Below, piece by piece: positions 51,347 to 60,002 of a stretch of 64,000 bases of DNA. This DNA is from Intrasporangium calvum DSM 43043 (GTDB lineage: Bacteria; Actinomycetota; Actinomycetes; Actinomycetales; Dermatophilaceae). Positions within the stretch are counted from its first letter, which is position 1. Each line of letters opens with the position of its first letter. Position numbers and translations under genes: made by a program. Where the stretch lies: NCBI RefSeq assembly GCF_000184685.1, contig NC_014830.1, positions 2,294,001 through 2,358,000 on the forward strand. The letters are read 5' to 3'. The notes under the pieces are model-generated. The model had not been told where the DNA came from, searched no databases, and saw only the letters and a list, made by a program, of their open reading frames with translations.

Positions 51347-52162
51347 TCACTTGATCGCACCCATCGACAGTCCGCGCACGAGCTGCTTCTGCGCCACCCA
51401 GCCGGCGATGATCACCGGCAGGGCGGCGATCGTCGCCGCGGCCGAGAGGACGGCGAGGAACTGTCCGCGCCCGTCGACGAAGCTGCCGAGGAACGGCGGC
51501 GTCGTCCGGGCCGCCGAGCTGGTCAGCAGCAGGGCGAGGAAGTACTCGTTCCAGGCGAAGATGAAGCAGATGAGAGCCGCTGCCGCGACCCCGGGCAGGA
51601 CGAGCGGCAGGACGATCCGCACCAGCTCGCGGTAGAGGCCGGCCCCGTCCACTCTGGCCGCCTCGATGATCTCGAAGGGGACCTCGAGGAAGAACGAGCG
51701 CATCATCCACACGGTCACCGGCAGGTTCATGGCCCCGTAGACGATGGCGAGCATGTAGATGTTGTCGAGCATGCCGAAGGTCTTGAGGATCATGAAGAGT
51801 GGCAGGACGACGGCCGCGAGGGGCATGAACCGCGTCGAGATGAAGAAGGACAGCGCCCCCTCGACCGACTTGACCCGCCGGATGCTCAGCGCGTAGGCCG
51901 CCGGGATGGCGATGACGACCGAGATGATGGTCGCGGTCACCGAGGCCGTGAGGGAGTTCTGCAGGTAGCCGGCCATCCCGCGGTCCATCGCCAGCTGGTA
52001 GCCATCGGTCACCGGGGTGAAGAACACCTTGGGGTTGATCGACGAGGCGACGGACTCCGGCTTGAAGCCGTTGATGAACATCCAGAACACCGGGAAGAAG
52101 AAGATCAGGACCAACGCCCAGGTGAGCACGTTGATCAGCACGTTCTTGAGCTGGGCGTTCAT
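51347..52162 (-). CDS. Polyol/sugar ABC permease (MalG type)
   Basis: 271 residues, six helices. The EAA loop EAARVDGAGLYRELVRIVLPLVLPG contacts the ATPase. Ends with QLVRGLSMGAIK, the standard MalG-type C-terminus. ATG at 52162 overlaps the previous stop (ATGA). Confidence 0.93.
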   Translation of the reverse strand: MNAQLKNVLINVLTWALVLIFFFPVFWMFINGFKPESVASSINPKVFFTPVTDGYQLAMDRGMAGYLQNSLTASVTATIISVVIAIPAAYALSIRRVKSVEGALSFFISTRFMPLAAVVLPLFMILKTFGMLDNIYMLAIVYGAMNLPVTVWMMRSFFLEVPFEIIEAARVDGAGLYRELVRIVLPLVLPGVAAAALICFIFAWNEYFLALLLTSSAARTTPPFLGSFVDGRGQFLAVLSAAATIAALPVIIAGWVAQKQLVRGLSMGAIK

Positions 52163-53112
52163 CGGCTGCCTCCTGCCATGAAGACCTTGAAGAGGGTTTT
52201 GAGGGCGATGGTCGCCACGATGATCGTGAGGATCACGGTCACGACGCCGTAGGCCGCCGCCTGGCCCACGTCGAGGCCGATGAAGGCCCGCTCGTAGAGC
52301 AGGTACGCGAGGGTCTTCGTCCCACCCGTGCCCTTCGTGAGGATGGCGATGGGGTCGAAGACCTGGAGGATGATCACCGTGCCGAGCAGCACTCCGATCT
52401 CGATGTACATCCGCAGGTGGGGCAGCGTGATCCAGGTGAACGTCCGCCATGGGCCGGCGCCGTCCACGGCAGCCGCCTCGAGCGTCTCCTTCGACTGGCC
52501 CTGCAGGCCGGCGAGGAGGATCAGCATCATGAACGGGGTGAACTGCCACGTCAGGACGATGACGACGGTGGCCAGGGGGTAGTTGGTGCTCCACGAGACC
52601 GTGTCGAGTCCCAGCGTGCGCAACATCCAGTTGACCATCCCGATGTTCGTGTCGAACATCGAGAACTTCCAGATCAGCGCAGCGGCGGCCGGCATGACCA
52701 GGAAGGGGGTGATCATCAGGGTGCGGGCGATGGCCCGGCCGGGGAGGTTCCGGTCCAGCAGGACGGCGAACAGCAGGCCGAGGAGCAGGGACAGGACCAC
52801 GGCGAGCGCCGTGATGAGCACCGTGGCGACCACGGAGGGCCAGAGCTCACCGGAGGTCAGCGCCGACTTGTAGTTGTCCAGACCGCTGAATCCACGGTCG
52901 TTGGGGTACAGCAGGTTCCACTTCATCGTCGAGTAGCCGATGGTGACGATGAATGGGACCTGCGTCAGCAGGACGAGGAAGATCACGGCGGGCAGGAGCA
53001 GGCCACGGTTGGTCCACAGCTGCTTGCGCTGGACGCGGCGGGCATCCGTCGCGGCTCGCGCCGCCACCTCGTCGAGGTTGGTGTGCGGAGACTTCGTACT
53101 GGTCGTGGTCAT
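52159..53112 (-). CDS. Polyol/sugar ABC permease (MalF type)
   Basis: 317 residues: a cytoplasmic N-terminus, six helices and EAA loop EAAAVDGAGPWRTFTWITLPHL. Pairs with the MalG-type subunit. ATG at 53112 with AGGGAG upstream, chosen over earlier in-frame starts because it fits the family N-terminus. Confidence 0.92.
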   Translation of the reverse strand: MTTTSTKSPHTNLDEVAARAATDARRVQRKQLWTNRGLLLPAVIFLVLLTQVPFIVTIGYSTMKWNLLYPNDRGFSGLDNYKSALTSGELWPSVVATVLITALAVVLSLLLGLLFAVLLDRNLPGRAIARTLMITPFLVMPAAAALIWKFSMFDTNIGMVNWMLRTLGLDTVSWSTNYPLATVVIVLTWQFTPFMMLILLAGLQGQSKETLEAAAVDGAGPWRTFTWITLPHLRMYIEIGVLLGTVIILQVFDPIAILTKGTGGTKTLAYLLYERAFIGLDVGQAAAYGVVTVILTIIVATIALKTLFKVFMAGGSR

Positions 53113-53225
53113 GTCGACACTCCCTTGGGCGACCGGCGAACGAATAGACGACCGGATGGCATGAACGGAGGGGGTGCCGGGCCCGGCCTGCGCCGGGCCC
53201 GGCACCACACCTCAGGAGTTGGGGC

Positions 53226-54590
53226 TCACTTGTGCTTGGCCCCAGCGGCCTGCGCGTCGGCCTGGCACTTGCCGAGGGCGTCGTCCACGGATCCGCGGTT
53301 GGCGAGGAAGTCCGCGATGTACTGGGCGCACTTGTTCCCGACGTCCTGGAACTCCGGGATCGAGACGTACTGGATCCCGACCCACGGCTGCGGGTTGACG
53401 CCCGGCTGCTTCGGGTTGACGGCGCTCATCACCTCGAGCGTGATCGGCGCGTAGGCCTTGGCGGCCTCCTTGTACTCCGGGATCTCGTACGTCGACGTGC
53501 GGGCGCCGGGCGGGACGTTGGACCAGCCGATCTTCTGGCCGACGAGCTTGTGGTAGTCCTTGCTCGTCGCCCACTTGACGAACTTGACCGCCGCGTCCTT
53601 GTTCTTCGTCGTGGCCGGGACCGCGAGGTTCCAGCTCCAGAGCCAGCCGGACTCCTGGGTCTTGTTGACGGGCATGTGGGCGTAGCCCATCTTGCCCTTC
53701 ACCGGCGAGTCGTCCGCCTCGAGCATCGACGCCGCGACCGAGGCGTCGGCCCACATCGCGGCCTTGCCCTCCTTGAGCGCGGTCAGGCACTCGTTGAAGC
53801 TGTAGGAGACCGGGTCCTTCTCGCCGGACTCGTCGAGCATCGTCTTGTAGAAGGTGACGGCTTCCTTCCACTCCGGGGTGTTCACCGTCGCGTCCCACTG
53901 CTCGTTGTACCAGTTGCCGCCGAAGGTCTGGACGACCGTCGTCAGCGGCGCGAAGAGGTCACCCCAGCCCGGCTTGCCGCGCATGCAGATCCCGGCCATG
54001 TCGCCGCTGTTGACCTGCTTCGCCGCGGCCGCGACCTCCTGCCAGGTCGGGTTGTTGCCGAGGCTGACGCCGGCCTTGTCCAGGACCTCCTTGTTGTACA
54101 TGAGGATCGAGGACTCACCGTAGAAGGGGACCGCGTAGAGCTTGCCCTCGTGGGTCAACGCGTCGCGGACCGGCGGCAGGATGTCGTCGACGTCATAGGC
54201 CGAGTCCGCCTGCAGCTCCGGCGTGAGGTCGAGCAGCCAGCCGTTGGCGCCCCACTGTGGCGTCTCGTAGGCGCCGATGGTGACGATGTCGTACTGGCCG
54301 GCGCCGCTCGCCACGTCGGCGGTGACCGCGCTGCGCAGGTCCCCCTCCTCCATGACCTGGAAGTTGACGGTGACGCCCTGGTTGGCCGCCTCGTACTCGG
54401 TCTTGAGCTTCTCCATGTCCTTCATCTGGCCGTTGTTCACCGTGGCCAGGTTGAGGGTGACTGCTCCGCCGGCGCCTGCCGTGGCGCCGCCGTCTCCGGT
54501 CGAGACCGCGCCGGACGAGCACGCCGCGAGCGCCATGGTCAGGACCGTCAGGCCGGATCCGAGGATCAGCGTGCGTCTGTTCGCAAGCAT
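53226..54590 (-). CDS. Polyol/sugar ABC substrate-binding lipoprotein
   Basis: 454 residues. Signal peptide with lipobox L-A-A-C (Cys about 27), then the extracellular solute-binding protein family 1 fold (VNFQVMEEGDLRSAVTADVASGAGQYDIVTI, YAVPFYGESSILMYNKEVLDKAG). ATG at 54590 with AAAGGAG. First gene of the operon, divergent from the AraC regulator. Confidence 0.92.
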   Translation of the reverse strand: MLANRRTLILGSGLTVLTMALAACSSGAVSTGDGGATAGAGGAVTLNLATVNNGQMKDMEKLKTEYEAANQGVTVNFQVMEEGDLRSAVTADVASGAGQYDIVTIGAYETPQWGANGWLLDLTPELQADSAYDVDDILPPVRDALTHEGKLYAVPFYGESSILMYNKEVLDKAGVSLGNNPTWQEVAAAAKQVNSGDMAGICMRGKPGWGDLFAPLTTVVQTFGGNWYNEQWDATVNTPEWKEAVTFYKTMLDESGEKDPVSYSFNECLTALKEGKAAMWADASVAASMLEADDSPVKGKMGYAHMPVNKTQESGWLWSWNLAVPATTKNKDAAVKFVKWATSKDYHKLVGQKIGWSNVPPGARTSTYEIPEYKEAAKAYAPITLEVMSAVNPKQPGVNPQPWVGIQYVSIPEFQDVGNKCAQYIADFLANRGSVDDALGKCQADAQAAGAKHK

Positions 54591-54856
54591 TCCTAACTCC
54601 TTTGGTAGGCAATTCATCTCGTTCCGTCTGGCCCGCTTGGACGGGCCCCTCGTGGCGAGGCCCGCGGGTGTTCGGACGAGACGTCCGCCGTGGTTCGTAA
54701 CAGGAACTTCCCGGAACGGTACGAGCGGCCGGAGTGCGCCAACAAGCACCATCACCTACGTGATGTTGATACTATTTTTCCCGAATGCGACCCAGGTCAC
54801 ACTGCGGCGGGCCGGTGAGGTGGTGCCGCGGCTGGACTCGCGCACGGGAGGGAGCG
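54591..54856. promoter_or_regulatory. Divergent regulatory region, polyol operon / AraC gene
   Basis: 266 bases without a gene. CATCAC-CTAC-GTGATG (54750-54765) is a perfect dyad, followed by GATACTATTTTT, the only AT-rich spot, which carries TACTAT on one strand and TAGTAT on the other (54770-54775) as a possible -10. The AraC product may bind the dyad. Confidence 0.45.
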
Positions 54857-55804
54857 ATGGTCGAGCACGCGCCGAGCACCACGTCGGGGCCGACGCTCCG
54901 GCGCGAGGTCATCCCGCCCCATCCGCAGTCCTCGGTGCGGGTCCTGACCCATGACTTCCCGAGCGAGATCTGCGGCTGGGGCTACCACCCGGAGTACGAG
55001 ATCCACCTCATCACCAAGACACGGGGCAGCTTCATCGCCGGTGACCACATCGGGACTTTCGCGCCCGGTCACGTCAGCCTGATGGGCCCCAACCTGCCCC
55101 ACGACTGGGTCAGCGACCTCGCCGAGGGACAGGTCGCGGTCGACCGTGACGCCGTCATCCAGTTCAGCGACGAGTGGATCCGCCGCGCGATGGAGCACCT
55201 GCCCGAGCTGGCCGAGGTCTCGGAGATGCTCAACCGCTCCACCCGTGGCCTCGTGTTCTCGGGGGCCACGGCCTGGAGGGCCGCCGAGGCGATCCTGGCG
55301 TGCGTGCACAGCGTGGGGGTCGAGCGCCTCGGCCACCTCTTCAAGATCCTCGCCCTGTTCGCCCACGCCCCCACGGACGAGTACGAGGTGGTGGCGAGCG
55401 AGTGGCTGGGGCGGGCGACCGACGCCACGGCCCGCGATGCGGGCGGCGCGGGGCTGAGCTACATCTTCGAGAACCTCACCGGAGACATCCGCCTGTCGAC
55501 TGCGGCGCGCCTCGCGTACATGTCCGAGCCGACGTTCTCCAAGTACTTCAAGGCCGCGACGGGGACCACGTTCTCGAGCATGGTGAAGAAGCTGCGCATC
55601 GCCTACGCCCGCCGCCTGCTCGACACGACGGAGCACTCGGTGTCCCAAGTGGCCGCGATGAGCGGCTACCACAACATCGCGAACTTCAACCGACAGTTCC
55701 TCGCCGAGGTCGGCACGACCCCGACGGCGTACCGCCGCCTCGAGAGTGCCCAGAAGCCACCGCCGGAGGTCTTCAGCCTCGGCCTGCGGGCACCGTCCGA
55801 CTGA
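54857..55804 (+). CDS. AraC-family regulator of the polyol operon
   Basis: 315 residues. An N-terminal cupin-like sensing domain (~40-150: GWGYHPEYEIHLITKTRGSF) is followed by two helix-turn-helices (~215-300: LSTAARLAYMSEPTFSKYFKAATG and VSQVAAMSGYHNIANFNRQFLAEVGTTPTAYR). GGGAGGGAG precedes the ATG at 54857. Divergent from the polyol operon, its likely target. Confidence 0.92.
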   Translation: MVEHAPSTTSGPTLRREVIPPHPQSSVRVLTHDFPSEICGWGYHPEYEIHLITKTRGSFIAGDHIGTFAPGHVSLMGPNLPHDWVSDLAEGQVAVDRDAVIQFSDEWIRRAMEHLPELAEVSEMLNRSTRGLVFSGATAWRAAEAILACVHSVGVERLGHLFKILALFAHAPTDEYEVVASEWLGRATDATARDAGGAGLSYIFENLTGDIRLSTAARLAYMSEPTFSKYFKAATGTTFSSMVKKLRIAYARRLLDTTEHSVSQVAAMSGYHNIANFNRQFLAEVGTTPTAYRRLESAQKPPPEVFSLGLRAPSD

Positions 55805-55823
55805 CTGCACGACCACGTGGCCA

Positions 55824-55841
55824 TACCCCACGGGGTAATCT
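55824..55841 (+). promoter_or_regulatory. CsoR-like copper operator over a -10 box
   Basis: TACCCC-AC-GGGGTA (55824-55837) is the pattern of CsoR-family operators; the -10 box TAATCT (55836-55841) overlaps its end. It lies 64 bases before the SHOCT-multicopper oxidase pair, so copper would release repression. No csoR gene is in the window. Confidence 0.6.
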
Positions 55842-55904
55842 TGGCGAGAGCCGGTGGTCTGCTGCCGGTCCAGAAGCAGGCGAATGCCAGGAGGTGGCGA
55901 CCCG

Positions 55905-56132
55905 ATGTTCGGTTCCCCCCTCGGCATGGGTGCCGGTGGAGTGTGGCTCGTCCTCCTCCTCGTGGGACTCGCCGTGCTGGCCTGGGGCCTGGTCGAGGCC
56001 CGTCGCCGCGATGCGGGGCCAGGCACCGGGACGACACCGGCACCGGAGGACACTCTCCGTGAGCGCTTCGCCCGGGGGGAGATCACCGAAGAGGACTTCC
56101 GCCAACGGCTCCGGGCACTCCGAGATGGCTGA
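55905..56132 (+). CDS. SHOCT-domain membrane protein
   Basis: 75 residues: one membrane helix (~10-32, WLVLLLVGLAVLAWGLV), an acidic linker and a C-terminal SHOCT motif (LRERFARGEITEEDFRQRLRAL), a short domain common in actinobacterial membrane and copper loci. ATG at 55905 with AGGAGG. Its end overlaps the multicopper oxidase start by 8 bases. Confidence 0.85.
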   Translation: MFGSPLGMGAGGVWLVLLLVGLAVLAWGLVEARRRDAGPGTGTTPAPEDTLRERFARGEITEEDFRQRLRALRDG

Positions 56133-57594
56133 CCTCAGTCGGCGAACGGCCCTCCAGGTGGCCGGACTGGGGGCCGTGACAGCGACGGTTGGCGCCGTGG
56201 GCCTCTGGCGAACGGCGGTGGGCCAAGACCGGCAACCGGCCGACTCGGGAGCGCAGCTGAGCGAACCAGAGGTGTTGAGCAGCGTGGGCGGCCGGCTCGA
56301 TGTCGAGCTCGTCGCTGCCTCGGGAGTGCGCCTGGCGGGAAGGCAGACCCAGGCCCTGGGCTACGCCGGCACGAGCCCGGGCCCCACGCTGCGCGTCAGT
56401 CCCGGCGACACGCTACGGGTCCGCCTCACGAACCGCCTCAGTGCCGCGACGAACCTGCACACGCACGGCCTGCACGTGTCACCCCAAGGTCAGGGGGACA
56501 ACCCCTTCCGAATGGTGGCGCCCGGCGAGTCGGCGCAGTATGAGTTCGCCATCCCGCACGAGCATCCCGCCGGCACGTTCTGGTACCACCCGCACCATCA
56601 CGGCACGGTCGCGGACCAGGTCTTCGGGGGGCTGTTCGGAGCGCTCATCGTGGCCGGACAGCGGGACCCTGATCTCCCCGAGCGCCTCCTCACGGTCAGT
56701 GACATCACCCTCGACGCAGCCGGTGTCCCGGCCGCCCCCTCACTTCCCGAGGTCATGACGGGTCGGGAAGGCGCGCTCGTCCTCGTGAACGGGATGCACC
56801 GCCCCCGGATCAGTCTGACCGCCGGGGTGGTCGAGCGATGGCGTGTGGTCAACGCCTGCGTGTCGCGTTTCCTTCGCCTCCAGCTGGACGGCCACCAGCT
56901 CGGCCTTCTCGGGATCGACGGACAGGCACTCGCCTCCCCGACCCGGGTGGAAACCGTGACTCTGGCCCCCGGCAACCGCGCCGACCTCGTCGTCACGTCC
57001 AGCGGGGCGGGCAGTCACGCTCTGCGGACGCTCCCCGTCAGCCGGGGCGGCATGGGAATGATGGGCGGCAACCACACCTCGGCGGAGGCCGTGCTCGCCG
57101 AGGTGCGCGTGGACGACTCGAGCCGGTCCCCCCGCGTTGTTCCCCCGCAGCGGTCCTGGCCCGACCGAGTCCTGCCGGACCTGCGGAAGCGCGCCGTCGA
57201 CCGGCGTCGGAGAATCACCTTCACGATGGGAATGGGCATGGGCATGGGCATGCGGCCGCAGGGTATGACGTTCGGGTTCGACGGCCGCGAGTTCGACCCG
57301 GAGCGCGTCGACCAGGATCCCCGGCTCGGCACCGTCGAGGAGTGGACCATTGCCAACGCCACGCCCATGGACCATCCTTTCCACCTGCACGTCTGGCCGA
57401 TGCAGATCGTGCAGGGCCCGGAGGCGCCCGCAGACGGCCGACCCGACTGGCGTGACGTCGTCATCGTGCCCGCCAACGCCGCGGTGAGAGTGCGAATCGC
57501 CTTCGCGGACTTCGGCGGCCGCACCGTCTACCACTGCCACCTCCTCGACCACGAGGACCGCGGCATGATGGGCGTCGTCCGGGCCACCGGCTGA
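56125..57594 (+). CDS. Multicopper oxidase (CopA/CumA/CotA-like)
   Basis: 489 residues, exported by a Tat signal (S-R-R-T-A-L-Q then a hydrophobic stretch). Copper ligands: HTHGLH, YHPHHHG, HPFHLHVW and YHCHLLDHEDRGMMG, giving a full type 1 site with axial Met and a trinuclear site. A Met-rich stretch (GMGMGMGM and GGMGMMGGNH) resembles copper-detoxifying cuprous oxidases. Oxidises Cu(I) or phenolics outside the membrane; copper defence is favoured by the neighbours. Confidence 0.93.
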   Translation: MADLSRRTALQVAGLGAVTATVGAVGLWRTAVGQDRQPADSGAQLSEPEVLSSVGGRLDVELVAASGVRLAGRQTQALGYAGTSPGPTLRVSPGDTLRVRLTNRLSAATNLHTHGLHVSPQGQGDNPFRMVAPGESAQYEFAIPHEHPAGTFWYHPHHHGTVADQVFGGLFGALIVAGQRDPDLPERLLTVSDITLDAAGVPAAPSLPEVMTGREGALVLVNGMHRPRISLTAGVVERWRVVNACVSRFLRLQLDGHQLGLLGIDGQALASPTRVETVTLAPGNRADLVVTSSGAGSHALRTLPVSRGGMGMMGGNHTSAEAVLAEVRVDDSSRSPRVVPPQRSWPDRVLPDLRKRAVDRRRRITFTMGMGMGMGMRPQGMTFGFDGREFDPERVDQDPRLGTVEEWTIANATPMDHPFHLHVWPMQIVQGPEAPADGRPDWRDVVIVPANAAVRVRIAFADFGGRTVYHCHLLDHEDRGMMGVVRATG

Positions 57595-57675
57595 GCCATC
57601 CGCCCGTGGAGCGCACTCATACTTCCCCGAGCCTGACCTTCCTCGACCGAGATGAAGGCCAGCCCGCGCGATCGT

Positions 57676-57692
57676 TGAAGGATCGATGAAGG
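57676..57692 (+). promoter_or_regulatory. 11-base direct repeat, possible response-regulator site
   Basis: TGAAGG at 57676 and again at 57687: same face of the helix, the spacing used by OmpR/PhoP-family regulators. It lies upstream of the small secreted gene. A related pair is upstream of the His/Met-repeat gene. Confidence 0.4.
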
Positions 57693-57717
57693 TTTCGCCG
57701 TCGGGGTTCCGAACCCT

Positions 57718-57754
57718 CCTGCCGCCCCACATGCTGGCTCCATGGGGCGGCAGG
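57718..57754 (+). terminator. Long GC hairpin before the small secreted gene
   Basis: Perfect 12-bp stem CCTGCCGCCCCA (57718-57729) / TGGGGCGGCAGG (57743-57754). It either ends the oxidase transcript or forms a 5' hairpin of the next mRNA; its position just after the direct repeats suits either. Confidence 0.6.
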
Positions 57755-57787
57755 ACTGTTCGCCCACGACGATGGAAGGTGATCTAC

Positions 57788-57997
57788 ATGCGGACCATGC
57801 TCAGGACCCTTGGAGTCCTGTCGCTCGCCGGGACGGGACTCCTCCTGGCCGGACCGGCCCAGGCCGACGTGACGAACGACGACTTCGGCCAGCACGTCAC
57901 GCACTGCGCGGAGATGGGCCTCGACGGGGTGCACAACCCGGGCACTCATGAGGGGATCACCGGCTGGGACGCCATGCACCTGGCAACCATGCCCTGA
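57788..57997 (+). CDS. Small secreted protein of the copper locus
   Basis: 69 residues: a signal peptide (GVLSLAGTGLLLAGPAQA, cleavage near 26) and a mature part of about 43 residues with four His, one Cys and three Met (FGQHVTHCAEMGL, VHNPGTHEGITGWDAMHL). Plausible extracellular copper binder. GGAAGG precedes the ATG. No family recognised. Confidence 0.75.
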   Translation: MRTMLRTLGVLSLAGTGLLLAGPAQADVTNDDFGQHVTHCAEMGLDGVHNPGTHEGITGWDAMHLATMP

Positions 57998-58015
57998 CCG
58001 AGCGGCTCGACACCG

Positions 58016-58054
58016 CGACCCCGCCGCCACCGAACACCGTTGGCGGCGGGGTCG
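58016..58054. terminator. Terminator between convergent copper genes
   Basis: Perfect 13-bp stem CGACCCCGCCGCC (58016-58028) / GGCGGCGGGGTCG (58042-58054) between the small secreted gene and the Cys-rich bundle gene. Confidence 0.85.
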
Positions 58055-58089
58055 TCGGCGTGTGTGGGCCGAGCTGAGACGGCTCGGCG

Positions 58090-58497
58090 TCAGGCCAGCG
58101 TGGCGAGCAGGTCACGGCAGGACTGCTCACACCGTCTGCACGATTCGGCGCACACGCGGCAGTGCTCGTGCATCGAAGCGTGGCGCTCGCACTCGTCACC
58201 GCACGCCTTGCACGCGGCCGCGCACGCCTCGAGCACGGCACGCGCCAGGTTCGCGTCGTGGCCGGTCTGTCGGGACAGCACCGCCCCGGTCGTGGCGCAC
58301 ACGTCCGCGCAGTCGAGGTTGGTCCGGATGCACGTGGTCAGATCGGCCACCATGTCCTCGCTCAGACACGCGTCAGCGCACGCGGTGCACGCCTGCGAGC
58401 ACTCGTAGCACGCCTGGATGCAGGCAGCCAGCCGGCCCCGATCGACGTCACCGAGGTCCTTGGGATAGGTCTCGAGCATGGCCTCAACGGTATGCAT
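58090..58497 (-). CDS. Four-helix-bundle copper-storage protein (Csp-like, DUF326)
   Basis: 135 residues with 18 Cys in C-x3-C and C-x2-C patterns along four helices (CIQACYECSQACTACADAC, EACAAACKACGDEC, EHCRVCAESCRRCEQSC), the Csp copper-core pattern. No signal peptide, so it is a cytosolic Csp3-like store. Downstream of and co-directional with the 4Fe-4S gene (89-base gap). Confidence 0.92.
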   Translation of the reverse strand: MHTVEAMLETYPKDLGDVDRGRLAACIQACYECSQACTACADACLSEDMVADLTTCIRTNLDCADVCATTGAVLSRQTGHDANLARAVLEACAAACKACGDECERHASMHEHCRVCAESCRRCEQSCRDLLATLA

Positions 58498-58586
58498 GTC
58501 GTCCTCTCATCCGGGCGACGGCGCTGGACCGGGTGCCCGGCGCTGCTGGCGCCGCCCGCTCCCACCGCTTACCCACCGCCTCGCAC

Positions 58587-60002
58587 TTACATGCGGTGGG
58601 CCATCGGCAGCGCGAACATCCAGACGTTGAGGCCGGCCAGCAGGACGATGAGGGAGATCATCGGCACGAGCGTGACGCGCCGCCGGGCAGCGGTCCGGTA
58701 GCGACCGCGGGCGATGCGACGAGCCGCGTACACCGAGCCGGCCAGGCCGAGGGCCAGCACGACGTACTGGAGGATCTGGATCGTCCCGGTGTCCAGCAGC
58801 GCGGCCGAACCGTCGCCCGCGTCGCCGCCGAAGAGGGCAACGACCGTGAAGAGGACCGACTTGCCCTCGGCGAGCAGGTGGAACAGGTTGTGGGCGATGT
58901 GGCCCGCGACATCGAGCGGGATCAGGGCGTAGCCGAAGCGTGCGAAGTTCAGCTTCGTGCTCTCGAGGTTCCCGCGGGAGGCGACCTGGGACGCGAGGAC
59001 CAGCAGGCCCACCGGAGCCCCGACCGCAATCGTGAACGCGACGGTGAAGATGGCCGACGGGCTCGTGATCCCGGTGGAGGTGCCGATCCAGTCGAGGAAG
59101 GTGCTCCAGACGTTGAGCATCGTGAGGTTCTGGATGATGACGATGCCCATGATCGCCATGGCGAGGAAGGACTCCTCCAGCCGCGGGGTGCGGATGAACC
59201 ACAGCTCGCTCGTGGGCTTCCGGAGCCGGAGCTCCAGCGCGTCGTTGGGGCAGGCCTTGATGCAGTTGGCGCAGAGGTTGCAGTTGGCGCTCGAGTCCAT
59301 CGTCCTCGGGAAGGTGAACAGCGGGCAGCCGGCCACCTTGTCCGTGCCGTTGTAGCAGGCGGCCCGGCTCGTGCACGTGCGGCAGATGTCCTGGTTGGCG
59401 CGGAGCTCGACCATGCCCGTGCGGGCGTAGTTGCCGGACAGGCCTCCGAGGAAGCAGAGGTAGCGGCAGAAGGTGCGCCGTTGGAAGAAGGCGCCGGACA
59501 CGATGACCGCGGTGGTCAGCAGCAGGAGGAGGACACCTGAGCCCCAAGGAGACTCGACGATGCCCCAGACATGGTCGGCCCACGTGATGAGGATGAACTG
59601 GGCGTCGATGATCCAGATGCCGTAGCGCTTGAGGAAGGTGGGCACGGGTCGGTTGACGCCGACGAGCTTCTGCACCTGGTCGGACAGCCATCCGAAGGGG
59701 CAGACCGCGCACCAGAACCGCCCGAGCACGACGAAGACGATCGGGATCACCGGCCACCAGAGCACCCACATCAAAGCGGTGCCGGCGTTGTCATGGGCGG
59801 TGTCCGGGCCGACGAGCAGCTGGTAGGCAACGAGCGCGAAGACGGCGGCGACGAGGACCTGGAGCACCCCGGGGTACAGCCGGCTGCGCATCGCCCGAGC
59901 GACGAGCGGCACCTCCATGAGGTTGCGCCCCCGACGGGGCGGGGCGACGTTCGGCTTCGGGGACTCCTCCGCGCTGGGCCGGGTCTGGGTCGGGGCGCTC
60001 AT
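58587..60002 (-). CDS. Membrane-bound 4Fe-4S ferredoxin-type protein (NosR/NapH-like)
   Basis: 471 residues: five to six membrane helices, a W-C-A-V-C-P motif in the helical part, a periplasm/cytosol Cys set in DICRTCTSRAACYNG, and a bacterial 2x4Fe-4S half C-N-L-C-A-N-C-I-K-A-C-P. This resembles CcoG/NapH/NosR-type electron-transfer proteins, several of which reduce or insert copper. ATGA overlap with the His/Met-repeat gene upstream. Probably reduces Cu(II) or passes electrons to it. Confidence 0.88.
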   Translation of the reverse strand: MSAPTQTRPSAEESPKPNVAPPRRGRNLMEVPLVARAMRSRLYPGVLQVLVAAVFALVAYQLLVGPDTAHDNAGTALMWVLWWPVIPIVFVVLGRFWCAVCPFGWLSDQVQKLVGVNRPVPTFLKRYGIWIIDAQFILITWADHVWGIVESPWGSGVLLLLLTTAVIVSGAFFQRRTFCRYLCFLGGLSGNYARTGMVELRANQDICRTCTSRAACYNGTDKVAGCPLFTFPRTMDSSANCNLCANCIKACPNDALELRLRKPTSELWFIRTPRLEESFLAMAIMGIVIIQNLTMLNVWSTFLDWIGTSTGITSPSAIFTVAFTIAVGAPVGLLVLASQVASRGNLESTKLNFARFGYALIPLDVAGHIAHNLFHLLAEGKSVLFTVVALFGGDAGDGSAALLDTGTIQILQYVVLALGLAGSVYAARRIARGRYRTAARRRVTLVPMISLIVLLAGLNVWMFALPMAHRM

